From NCBI RefSeq assembly GCF_042678145.1, contig NZ_JBHUDG010000016.1, forward strand, positions 59,639 through 123,638: a DNA stretch of 64,000 nt, in the 5' to 3' direction. Made by a program: the position numbers and the translations under genes. Source of the stretch: Pseudopedobacter beijingensis (GTDB taxonomy: Bacteria > Bacteroidota > Bacteroidia > Sphingobacteriales > Sphingobacteriaceae). Each line of letters opens with the position of its first letter. The first letter of the stretch is position 1. Under the pieces are notes generated by a model. That model did not search any database. It was not told where the DNA came from and saw only the letters and a list, made by a program, of their open reading frames with translations. This document shows, one piece after another, positions 37,390 through 45,558 of the stretch.

Positions 37390-39234
37390 ATGAAAATATC
37401 AAAGCTATTAACCTTAATAGGTCTCTTCTTCTTATCGGAAAATTCCTTTGCTCAAGATGTAAACGAAGTAAAAATCATTCCACAACCCAATAGTATCAAA
37501 TATTTGGGTACTGAATATGTAATTGGCAGTAAACAAGCTATTGTATACAAGGGTTTCAAGCAAAAACCTGAAACTTTAGACAGGTTCACCAAAGAAATTA
37601 TTGCACAAATCCCCACAAAAGAAACTAAACATTCACAAAGCATAGTTTTAGAAAAGACAAAAACAGACAACATCCACGAAGCTTATTCTTTAAAAATAGA
37701 TAATACTGGTATTAAAATAAGTTCATCAACCGAACAAGGTGTTTTTTACGGCTTGCAGTCATTGTTGCAAATCATACTAGCTTCAGATAATAATATTCTT
37801 GCAGCGTTAGAAATAAAAGACATTCCAAGATATAAATACCGTGGACTACATTTAGATGTCGGCCGGCACCTGTTTCCGGTTTCTTTCATTAAATCTTACA
37901 TAGACTTAATGGCTCATTATAAGCTTAACAACTTTCATTGGCATTTAACAGAAGATCAGGGCTGGCGTATCGAAATTAAAAAGTACCCGAAACTGACAAG
38001 CATTGGTGGAACCAGAGAAGGCACACTCATTAATCACCTGAAAGATAAACAACATGTTTACGACAAAACCCCTTACGGCGGATATTATACTCAAGACGAA
38101 GTAAAAGAAGTAGTTGCCTATGCTGCCTCAAAATACATCAATGTAATTCCAGAAATAGAGCTTCCGGGCCACTCATTGGCAGCGCTTTCTGCTTATCCGG
38201 AATACGGCTGTGGAGAAAATCCGGGGCCTTATAAAGCAACCATGGGTTGGGGAATATTTGACGATGTATATTGCGCTGGGAAAGAGTCTACATTTACCTT
38301 TTTACAAGATATACTAGACGAAGTTCTTTTGCTTTTCCCTTCAAAATATATACATATTGGAGGAGATGAATGTCCAAAAACCAAATGGAAAACCTGCAAA
38401 TACTGCCAGAATCGAATTAAAGAGAACAAGCTTAAAGATGAGCATGAACTGCAATCTTATTTTGTACAACGTATAGAAAAATACCTGAATGGAAAAGGCA
38501 GATCCATTATTGGATGGGATGAAATTCTTGAAGGAGGCTTAGCTCCAAATGCAACGGTAATGAGCTGGAGGGGAGTAAAAGGAGGAATAGCCGCCGCTAA
38601 ACAACATCATGATGTAATCATGACTCCAAGCACACATCTTTATTTTGACAATAGAGAAAGTATCTCTTCCGAAGAACCCCAAACAATAAGCTCCGCTTAC
38701 CCTACCCGACACGTTTCGCTTAAACAAGTATATTCTTTTAACCCTTCTTTAGACACCCTGGCTCCCGAATTTCAGAAACATGTAATTGGTGTTCAGGCAA
38801 ATTTATGGACAGAATATATAAAGACACTCGAAAAGGTTCTTTACCATATTATGCCAAGAATATATGCCTTAGCAGAGATTGGATGGACCACTTTAGAAAA
38901 CAAAAACTGGGAGAACTTTTCTCAAATAAGAGTATCAGAACACCTATACCGATTTGATAAAACCGGAAAAACCTACCGCGTACCCCAGACCATTGGTGTA
39001 GAGCAAGATACTTTATTGGGCGAAACGATAGAAATAAAACTTAAGCCTTCAGTAAAAAATGCCAAAATCTATTACTCTATAAATGGATATACACCAACTG
39101 AGATGGACTATTTATACACAAACCCTGTAAAAATACACATACCCAAAGGAGAGGAAAGGATTTTTAAATCTGTGGTAATCACTCCCTCTGGCAGAAGAAG
39201 TGTTACCAGCAAAATCAATCTCATTAATAAATAG
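37390..39234 (+). CDS. GH20 beta-N-acetylhexosaminidase
   Basis: This 614-residue exported enzyme (signal peptide ending NSFAQ, about residue 21) removes terminal beta-linked GlcNAc or GalNAc by substrate-assisted catalysis. An N-terminal GH20b-type alpha/beta domain (about 25-145) precedes the barrel, which begins at YRGLHLDVGRHLFPV. The catalytic pair Asp326-Glu327 lies in HIGGDECPKTKW. Further barrel motifs are NNFHWHLTEDQGWRIEIKKY, IPEIELPGH and GVQANLWTEY. The C-terminal part (about 540-614) resembles a chitobiase C-terminal module (KIYYSINGYTPTEMDYLY). The gene is followed after 11 bases by the next one, so the enzymes of this block are co-expressed. Confidence 0.93.
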   Translation: MKISKLLTLIGLFFLSENSFAQDVNEVKIIPQPNSIKYLGTEYVIGSKQAIVYKGFKQKPETLDRFTKEIIAQIPTKETKHSQSIVLEKTKTDNIHEAYSLKIDNTGIKISSSTEQGVFYGLQSLLQIILASDNNILAALEIKDIPRYKYRGLHLDVGRHLFPVSFIKSYIDLMAHYKLNNFHWHLTEDQGWRIEIKKYPKLTSIGGTREGTLINHLKDKQHVYDKTPYGGYYTQDEVKEVVAYAASKYINVIPEIELPGHSLAALSAYPEYGCGENPGPYKATMGWGIFDDVYCAGKESTFTFLQDILDEVLLLFPSKYIHIGGDECPKTKWKTCKYCQNRIKENKLKDEHELQSYFVQRIEKYLNGKGRSIIGWDEILEGGLAPNATVMSWRGVKGGIAAAKQHHDVIMTPSTHLYFDNRESISSEEPQTISSAYPTRHVSLKQVYSFNPSLDTLAPEFQKHVIGVQANLWTEYIKTLEKVLYHIMPRIYALAEIGWTTLENKNWENFSQIRVSEHLYRFDKTGKTYRVPQTIGVEQDTLLGETIEIKLKPSVKNAKIYYSINGYTPTEMDYLYTNPVKIHIPKGEERIFKSVVITPSGRRSVTSKINLINK

Positions 39235-39245
39235 AAAAGATCATC

Positions 39246-40358
39246 ATGAAATATAAATTGTTATTACTAATATTGTTGTTGTTAGAGACACATCAATCTT
39301 TTTCACAAGCATTTTCTCCAGATAATCTAATTCTTTTAAGGCATAATATTGGTGGTAGTGGGGGATCAAAAGACCCTTCAAATAACGGCAATCTGGGAAT
39401 GGCCATATACCTGGATGAATGGGATTTTAGTAACCCCGAATACCCAAAGCTTATACAAACATTAAAGCTTCCTTCTACAGCAAAAGAAGGTCAACCCATT
39501 ACCATGAACGGATCTATTTCATGGGAAGGCTATATGACCAGATCTGCTAATAAAAAGCTCATCATCATACCGGGATATGCTGCTACAGAAGGAAGAAATG
39601 TAAACAGACAATCGTCTAAATCTGTACCCAGAGCAGTAGCAACTGTAAATGCTGACAAAAAAGTAGAAATGGGGGGCGCCATAGATAATGCCTTTTCCGA
39701 AATAAGCTACAGATCTGCAACAGCGATAGATGGTTCTGAGTTTTGGTTATCTGGCGAAACCGTTCCCCGATATAATAGTGGTCCTTATTATGTAAAAAAA
39801 GGAGCAACAAAAGGAGTAAACATAGGTGCGGCAATACCCGGATCAAGGATAATTAGAATTTTCGAGAACACGCTTTATGCCAGCCTCAAAACCGCTATGT
39901 TCCAAATAGGACATTCTATTCCTCGTACCAACGATACATTAGCGACTATAAAGCTTAATCATTTAAACAAAGAGGATTACCCGATGGATGCTTTTGATTT
40001 TTACCTCGCCAACTTAAGTACAGACCAGGCTAGCCCCCATAAAGTAATGTACGTAATGGATGCTGCCCGAACTAAAGGCGTAAGGAAATATTCATACGAT
40101 GGTAAGCTTTGGATTGCAAATGGAATAGTAGAGCTAGCAAATGCCAAAGCTGTAGAAGGTAAAGTAGAAAAAGATGGATCCGTTTCTCTATATATAATCT
40201 GCCATACGGATAATCCATTACAGGGTGATTCAAAAGTTTTCTTAATAAAAGATGGCAGTGGCTTTATGCAAGAAATTAAAGCCACTCCTCAGCTTATACT
40301 TAATGCAAGCGGAACGCATCGCCAATATAGATCTATCTCTTTTAGCCCCATAAATTAA
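39246..40358 (+). CDS. Secreted protein related to its downstream neighbour, propeller-like, unknown function
   Basis: This 370-residue exported protein (signal peptide ending THQSFSQ) is clearly related to the N-terminal 380 residues of the next gene product. Both open with F(S/T)xxNLxLLR, then a Gly-rich stretch, (A/P)M(A/F)LDEWD and a KTxxLP-like strand, and both end with a (R)S(I/L)xxxP motif. Repeating beta-strand blocks (WLSGETVPRYNSGPYYVKKG, KVMYVMDAARTKGVRKYSYD) suggest a beta-propeller. It has no T9SS sorting domain. I recognise no characterised family. Its place between GH20 and esterase genes suggests work on the same polymer, but nothing in the sequence shows catalysis. Confidence 0.7.
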   Translation: MKYKLLLLILLLLETHQSFSQAFSPDNLILLRHNIGGSGGSKDPSNNGNLGMAIYLDEWDFSNPEYPKLIQTLKLPSTAKEGQPITMNGSISWEGYMTRSANKKLIIIPGYAATEGRNVNRQSSKSVPRAVATVNADKKVEMGGAIDNAFSEISYRSATAIDGSEFWLSGETVPRYNSGPYYVKKGATKGVNIGAAIPGSRIIRIFENTLYASLKTAMFQIGHSIPRTNDTLATIKLNHLNKEDYPMDAFDFYLANLSTDQASPHKVMYVMDAARTKGVRKYSYDGKLWIANGIVELANAKAVEGKVEKDGSVSLYIICHTDNPLQGDSKVFLIKDGSGFMQEIKATPQLILNASGTHRQYRSISFSPIN

Positions 40359-40380
40359 TTCTTTAAATAATTTAATTTTT

Positions 40381-42114
40381 ATGAAAATGAAAAAACTACT
40401 TTCCTTTACAATGATGGCCACTCTTTTAGGTACATCACTCTACTCCCAAGATTTCACTGAAGGTAATTTAGTGTTATTAAGAATCCCACACGATGAAACG
40501 ACCAGCGGAGGAGGAGAAACCACAAACGGTAACGGCGCATTACCAATGTTTCTAGACGAATGGGATCCCAATTGTATCTCTTGCGGTGTAAAAAAAACAG
40601 TAGCCTTACCCACCGAAGAAACTACAATAAGCGGTAAGCTTAATTATCGCGTAGTAGGTAATGGTTCAAGCGGAGCAACGCACCATATTTCAAGGTCTGT
40701 GGACGGCAGATATCTTGTTGTTCAGGGTTATAGTATTCCTACAGGGACAAATGTCCATTACACAAATGCTACCTATGACAATATCAAACCATCATTTGCT
40801 TTAGTAGACCATGCAGGCAATATTAACAGCACTACACGATTTACCAACGCTTTTACCACAGGCTGGATGCGGGCAGCAGTGTCTTATGATGGGACAGGAA
40901 TATGGTTCGGCAATGCTTCCTCTGCCGGAGGCATTCATTATCTCACGGTAGGGTCTGAAGCAAACACGACCCGTATCGGAGGGGACTATGCATGGACGGC
41001 ACATTTAGATGGAAAAAAGGTATTGATGGGTTACAATGGGTCAATCCGGAGGATTGGTCCTGCTGTAGATCTCCCAAAAACCACAGGGCAAACAGTACAG
41101 GCTTTCACATTATCTCCAGATGCCACAGACAATAATGCTAAACCTTCTGCTGTAGGCATGATTGCTCTCACAAATAAAGCTGGCCAAAAAGTTATTTATA
41201 TATGTGATGGAAATGGAACAGGATCAAGTCCCGGTATAAAGAAATACCTGGTTAACGAGGCGGCTAATACCATAACATTTAAAGGCTATATTCCTATAAG
41301 TGCTTTGCCTTTAGGTGGCGGAGTAAGCAGTATAGTAGGAAAAGTCCTCTATGAAACAGACGGCACCACTTTTAAAAGTATAGAATTGTTTACTATAGGA
41401 AGCGGAACCAATATTACTAACGATGCCGGAAGATTAGTTAAAATAGTAGATTTAGCAAAATTCGATGAAACGATTAATGCAACATCTTCACTGTTAAAAA
41501 ACTTTAAAGACGAGGAAATAGGCGGTAAAAAATATTTTGTACGAAGCTTGGCCTGGGCCCCTGTAGAAAACTCTACATTACCAATAAAACTAGAAAGCTT
41601 TAAAGCTAGCCAGTCAACACGTGGGATAGAATTAAGATGGACCACCGCATCTGAAATAAACAATGCGTATTTTGAAATACTAAAATCTATAGATGGAGAA
41701 AATTTTGAGGTGGTAGGAACAGTAAAAGGAAGTGGCACAACATCAGCAATGCATTCATATAGCTTTACTGATGTTAATGTAAGCGAAGGCTTATACTACT
41801 ATCAATTACGTCAGGTAGATATTGATGGCAAAAGTGAAACGAACAGTCCAATACCTGTAAGGTTCTCCGTTCAAACCCAAGATTTCAAAGCATGGCTGGC
41901 AGTAAACAATCAGGTAAATATTAAACTAACAGCAAAAAAAGTGCAAAAAACACAAGTTATAGTCAGTGATATTTTGGGAAGGATATTAATAAAAAAAGAG
42001 GTTTATATCACAGAAGGACCGAATCAGTTTACCCTGGACCTTAGCAAACATAAATCGCCTTTTATAATAAATATTTCTATAGACGAGAAAGTCTTCACAG
42101 AGAAGCTTTTATAA
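40381..42114 (+). CDS. T9SS-secreted propeller-like protein, paralogue of the preceding gene
   Basis: This 577-residue protein has a signal peptide (ending TSLYSQ). A propeller-like domain covers about 20-390 and is homologous to the previous gene product (FTEGNLVLLRIPHDE, PMFLDEWDP, VIYICDGNGTGSSPGIKKYL, FVRSLAWAPVE). An FN3-like linker follows (LPIKLESFKASQSTRGIELR, YYYQLRQVDIDGKSE), then a type A T9SS sorting domain (about 495-577). The family resembles proteins that tile YVCD-like strands around a central axis, but no named function is known to me. The T9SS tail should place it on the surface or outside the cell, unlike its tailless paralogue. Confidence 0.72.
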   Translation: MKMKKLLSFTMMATLLGTSLYSQDFTEGNLVLLRIPHDETTSGGGETTNGNGALPMFLDEWDPNCISCGVKKTVALPTEETTISGKLNYRVVGNGSSGATHHISRSVDGRYLVVQGYSIPTGTNVHYTNATYDNIKPSFALVDHAGNINSTTRFTNAFTTGWMRAAVSYDGTGIWFGNASSAGGIHYLTVGSEANTTRIGGDYAWTAHLDGKKVLMGYNGSIRRIGPAVDLPKTTGQTVQAFTLSPDATDNNAKPSAVGMIALTNKAGQKVIYICDGNGTGSSPGIKKYLVNEAANTITFKGYIPISALPLGGGVSSIVGKVLYETDGTTFKSIELFTIGSGTNITNDAGRLVKIVDLAKFDETINATSSLLKNFKDEEIGGKKYFVRSLAWAPVENSTLPIKLESFKASQSTRGIELRWTTASEINNAYFEILKSIDGENFEVVGTVKGSGTTSAMHSYSFTDVNVSEGLYYYQLRQVDIDGKSETNSPIPVRFSVQTQDFKAWLAVNNQVNIKLTAKKVQKTQVIVSDILGRILIKKEVYITEGPNQFTLDLSKHKSPFIINISIDEKVFTEKLL

Positions 42115-42145
42115 TAGTACTTAGGCTAATGCCAACGGTGAAGGT

Positions 42146-42204
42146 TCTGTGTTTTTTGTCGTAGTACTAAACTACAAAGTTTGAGTATCGGCAAAAAACA
42201 CAGA
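42146..42204 (+). terminator. Long imperfect hairpin after the T9SS protein
   Basis: TCTGTGTTTTTTG (42146-42158) pairs with CAAAAAACACAGA (42192-42204), 13 bp. Imperfect pairing extends outward to GAAGG/CCTTC and inward to a smaller GTAGT/ACTAC hairpin. The left and right T- and A-runs allow termination on either strand. Confidence 0.6.
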
Positions 42205-42274
42205 AACGCCTTCCTTTTCCATCATTAGGCATAATAACACGATAGTTAGTTTACACCAAAAACAAGCACTAAAA

Positions 42275-44389
42275 ATGAACCTAAAAAAGAAATTATTCTT
42301 ATTGAGTGTACTAATATTCCTGTGTAAATTATCTGGATTTACACAGACAACTGTTGATTACACAGACAGCAGAATCTTATACGAAGGCCGTGTAGATTTA
42401 ACAGAAACAAACGGTTTAGGGGTATACTGGCCCGGCACTTCTATAAAAAGCAGATTCATAGGCACAGGTATAGAAGCAGAACTGGAAATTCCTGCCGGAG
42501 CAGATAATTACTACTATATTATACTAGACAATATAGTACAAGCCCAAAAACTTGTTGTGTCGGGTTCAAAAAAATACTATACGCTAGCACAGGGCTTAAG
42601 CAATACCGAACACACCATCGAATTAGTACGCCTTAATGGCTTCCATGAAGGATATCCAAGGTTTCATACCAAATTTCACAATTTAAAACTGACTGGCACC
42701 GGAACTTTCCTACCTGTCGTCCAAACCAAGACCCGTAAAATAGAATTTTACGGAAACTCTATAACAGTAGGCTATTCCAATGAATACCATAATCCTAATA
42801 ATCCGGCAGAAGACCATGCACATAGCAAATATGAAAACAATTATTTAGGTTTTGCTGCCAGAACAGCAAGGTATTTCAATGCCCAATATAGCGCAATAGC
42901 CAAGGGAGGTATTGGCTTAATGGTTAGTACCACCGATACGAAAATGCCATTACTATATAACAAAATCGATCCTTATGACAACAATAGAACCTGGGATTTT
43001 AACAACTACCAACCAGATATTGTGGTCGTAAACCTATTGAATAATGATGCCTCTATAATAAACAACCCAAGTGGAAACTCATACTATAGTTCAAGCTTCC
43101 CGAGCGGCCCGCCCACAGATGAATTTATCATTAACGCCTATAAAAACTTTATCTCTACCCTAAGGCAGAAATACCCAAATACAAATATTATTTGCGCTCT
43201 TGGAGGTAGTTCGGTAAACCCAAATCAAAATAACCGTTGGAAAAACTATGTTACCAGCGCAGCAAACCAGTTGAATGATAACAAAATATTCGTCCACTTT
43301 TTCGAATATATAGGGAGAGGTGGACACCCAAAAGCTCTGGATAATGAAACCATGGCAAATAGCCTTATCTGTTTTATAAAATGCAATAATTTATGGGACG
43401 CACCAGCAAACACAAACCAGAACTCTACAACAGGCATAGACCTTCCCTTAAGTTCGGAAATGATTTACAGCAAAAATGTACAACTGGCAGATAATGTAGT
43501 TATGCAAGGGTTCGACATAGATGCTAACAACAATGTTTTTTATTCACATATAGCGGGCAAGTATATGGTAAAAATATCTAAAGGACTCCCTAACTCTACC
43601 CCCGAAAGCTTAATGACGCTTAGATACTTTGGTCATAGTACCAATATGGCAGTAGAAAAACAAGCAAACGATCATTACGTATGGATTGGTAATTACGGAA
43701 CAAAATACGTAGATGGTAACTACTGGGCAGAGCAAGTTGTTTCAAGAATAAAGTACGCTCCGGGAGCAACGTATCGTAATCATGAAGCTGTTGAAAACTA
43801 CTATATAGGCCCTTACAAGCATTTAAATCCAACTATTGACTTTGAAAACAACATATTAGCCATAAGTTATTCCAGCGAAAGACCTAACAAAAACAGTTTT
43901 GTTCTATACAAGCTGGATGAGGTTAAATCTCTGGCCATATCTTCTGTAACCTTGCAACAGTTAACCTATGGCGGCAGTGGCGGCGATGCCGAAGTAACCG
44001 TTTCTCCCACCATTCCTGTTCGGGATTTAAGACAACTGACCCCCATAGCTGCATTTGATGTTAACCTTACTCCTCTCGATTGGCAAGGGTTTGACATAAG
44101 CAATGGAAAGCTATATTACTATGAAGGGAAAGGAGGCGCCAATAACGGCGCCCCCGGAGAAGCCTATGTCACGATATTCGATTTCAATGGACAAATTGTA
44201 GAACGTCGAACACAAGTTCAGGCTATAGCTTCTGTACCAGCGCTTCAGCAACAAGGAATAACCTCAACCGGATATATGGAAGCTGAGGGAATAAAAGTTA
44301 GAAATGGACATTTATATCTTGGTTTTGCCTCTCGAGAAGGGGATATAAGAGCCGCAAATATATTTAGATATCAACCCGTAATACAATAA
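42275..44389 (+). CDS. SGNH (CE2-like) esterase fused to a beta-propeller-like domain
   Basis: This 704-residue exported protein (signal peptide ending LSGFTQ) has an N-terminal jelly-roll (about 25-145, RILYEGRVDL, RFIGTGIEAELEIPAGADNY) and an SGNH hydrolase domain (about 150-370). That order is typical of CE2-type carbohydrate esterases. The catalytic Ser is in EFYGNSITVGY and the His in GRGGHPKALDNE; the Asn-containing block III (LNNDAS) is also present. From about 388 to the end is a separate domain that is strongly similar, over its whole length, to the stand-alone protein at 47844 (IYSKNxxLxDNxxMQGFD; STGYMEAEGIKVR). Deacetylation of an acylated glycan is the likely activity. The fused half is probably for binding. 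Confidence 0.78.
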   Translation: MNLKKKLFLLSVLIFLCKLSGFTQTTVDYTDSRILYEGRVDLTETNGLGVYWPGTSIKSRFIGTGIEAELEIPAGADNYYYIILDNIVQAQKLVVSGSKKYYTLAQGLSNTEHTIELVRLNGFHEGYPRFHTKFHNLKLTGTGTFLPVVQTKTRKIEFYGNSITVGYSNEYHNPNNPAEDHAHSKYENNYLGFAARTARYFNAQYSAIAKGGIGLMVSTTDTKMPLLYNKIDPYDNNRTWDFNNYQPDIVVVNLLNNDASIINNPSGNSYYSSSFPSGPPTDEFIINAYKNFISTLRQKYPNTNIICALGGSSVNPNQNNRWKNYVTSAANQLNDNKIFVHFFEYIGRGGHPKALDNETMANSLICFIKCNNLWDAPANTNQNSTTGIDLPLSSEMIYSKNVQLADNVVMQGFDIDANNNVFYSHIAGKYMVKISKGLPNSTPESLMTLRYFGHSTNMAVEKQANDHYVWIGNYGTKYVDGNYWAEQVVSRIKYAPGATYRNHEAVENYYIGPYKHLNPTIDFENNILAISYSSERPNKNSFVLYKLDEVKSLAISSVTLQQLTYGGSGGDAEVTVSPTIPVRDLRQLTPIAAFDVNLTPLDWQGFDISNGKLYYYEGKGGANNGAPGEAYVTIFDFNGQIVERRTQVQAIASVPALQQQGITSTGYMEAEGIKVRNGHLYLGFASREGDIRAANIFRYQPVIQ

Positions 44390-44393
44390 GTAA

Positions 44394-45518
44394 ATGAAAA
44401 TTTTCAAAATCAAATATTTATTATTTTTCCCATTATTAATTATTATTAAACCATCTCTGGCCCAAAAAGAACAAGGTATTGTTTGGCATAATCCAGCCAA
44501 ACAATCCTTTCGGGTAGTACATAATCAAATATGGAGCGGTAAGGATATAAGCTCCTTTTATGACAGGCTTCCTGCCAAAGCAGAAAAAAACATAAGAAAA
44601 GAAGTATGGGATTTATCTAAAAACTCTGCCGGACTGAAATTGATCTTCAATACCAATGCTAAAGAAATAATTGTAAGGTATACAACTCAAAGTAAAAAAT
44701 ATGCCATGAGCCATTTTCCAGCTACAGGAGTATCAGGTTTAGATTTATTCTCGGAAAACACCGATGGCTCATGGGCCTGGGCAAATGGAAAATTTCAATT
44801 TAAAGATACCATAACCTATAAATATACCAACCTGAGCTTGGGTAAACTAAAGAATAAAAATGAATCTTCTTTTCATTTATACCTACCATTATATAATAGT
44901 GTTGAATGGCTAGAAATAGGGGTTCCTGCAGGCAGTACATTTCAGTTTATTCCTGTTTCAAATGAAAAACCTGTTATCGTTTACGGAACATCTATAGCCC
45001 AGGGAGGCTGTGCTTCCAGGCCAGGAATGGCATGGACAAATATCCTGAACAGAGAACTAGATTCACCCGTCATAAACCTTGGGTTTTCAGGAAATGGCCG
45101 TTTAGAAAAAGAATTGATAGACTTAATTGTAGAAAAGGACGCAAAGATGTTCATCATAGACTGCCTCCCCAATATAGTAAACGAACCAGAAAACATTAAA
45201 AGTAAAATGATTTACGCAACCAATACCATTAGGGCAAAATACCCAAACACACCAATAGTTTTCGCAGACAACTCCGCCTATCTGGAAAACAGAATGGATT
45301 CTGTTCGTACATCCAGCTTAATAAGGGCCAATAACATCTCTTTCAATACATTCAAAGAACTGAAAGCAAAGGGAATAAAAAATTTGTTCTATTTAACACA
45401 AAAAGATATTGGTTTGAACATGAACGATTCTGTAGATGGAAACCATCCAACAGACATAGGCATGTTAAAACACGCGAAAGTATATAAAAGATTGATTAAC
45501 AAAACCGTCAAGCACTAA
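44394..45518 (+). CDS. SGNH/GDSL hydrolase, exported
   Basis: This 374-residue enzyme has a signal peptide (ending KPSLAQ) and an N-terminal beta-sandwich (about 30-190, GLKLIFNTNAKEIIVRYTTQ). The SGNH domain starts at KPVIVYGTSIAQGG with the nucleophile Ser in GTSI. Block II is NLGFSGNGRLEKE, and the catalytic Asp-His is in VDGNHPTDIG near the C-terminus. This layout matches bacterial carbohydrate esterases that remove O-acetyl or similar groups. The gene starts four bases after the fused esterase gene, so the two esterases are made together. They probably clear different ester positions on one polymer, exposing it to GH20 and GH89. Confidence 0.85.
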   Translation: MKIFKIKYLLFFPLLIIIKPSLAQKEQGIVWHNPAKQSFRVVHNQIWSGKDISSFYDRLPAKAEKNIRKEVWDLSKNSAGLKLIFNTNAKEIIVRYTTQSKKYAMSHFPATGVSGLDLFSENTDGSWAWANGKFQFKDTITYKYTNLSLGKLKNKNESSFHLYLPLYNSVEWLEIGVPAGSTFQFIPVSNEKPVIVYGTSIAQGGCASRPGMAWTNILNRELDSPVINLGFSGNGRLEKELIDLIVEKDAKMFIIDCLPNIVNEPENIKSKMIYATNTIRAKYPNTPIVFADNSAYLENRMDSVRTSSLIRANNISFNTFKELKAKGIKNLFYLTQKDIGLNMNDSVDGNHPTDIGMLKHAKVYKRLINKTVKH

Positions 45519-45558
45519 ATCATCACATCCTCGTCAATAGGGATTTAAAAAAACAACT

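Noticed and set aside
41349..41738. 129-residue minus-strand frame inside the T9SS propeller-like gene
   Set aside because: It lies antisense to the conserved propeller end and linker and shows only composition-driven hydrophobic stretches.
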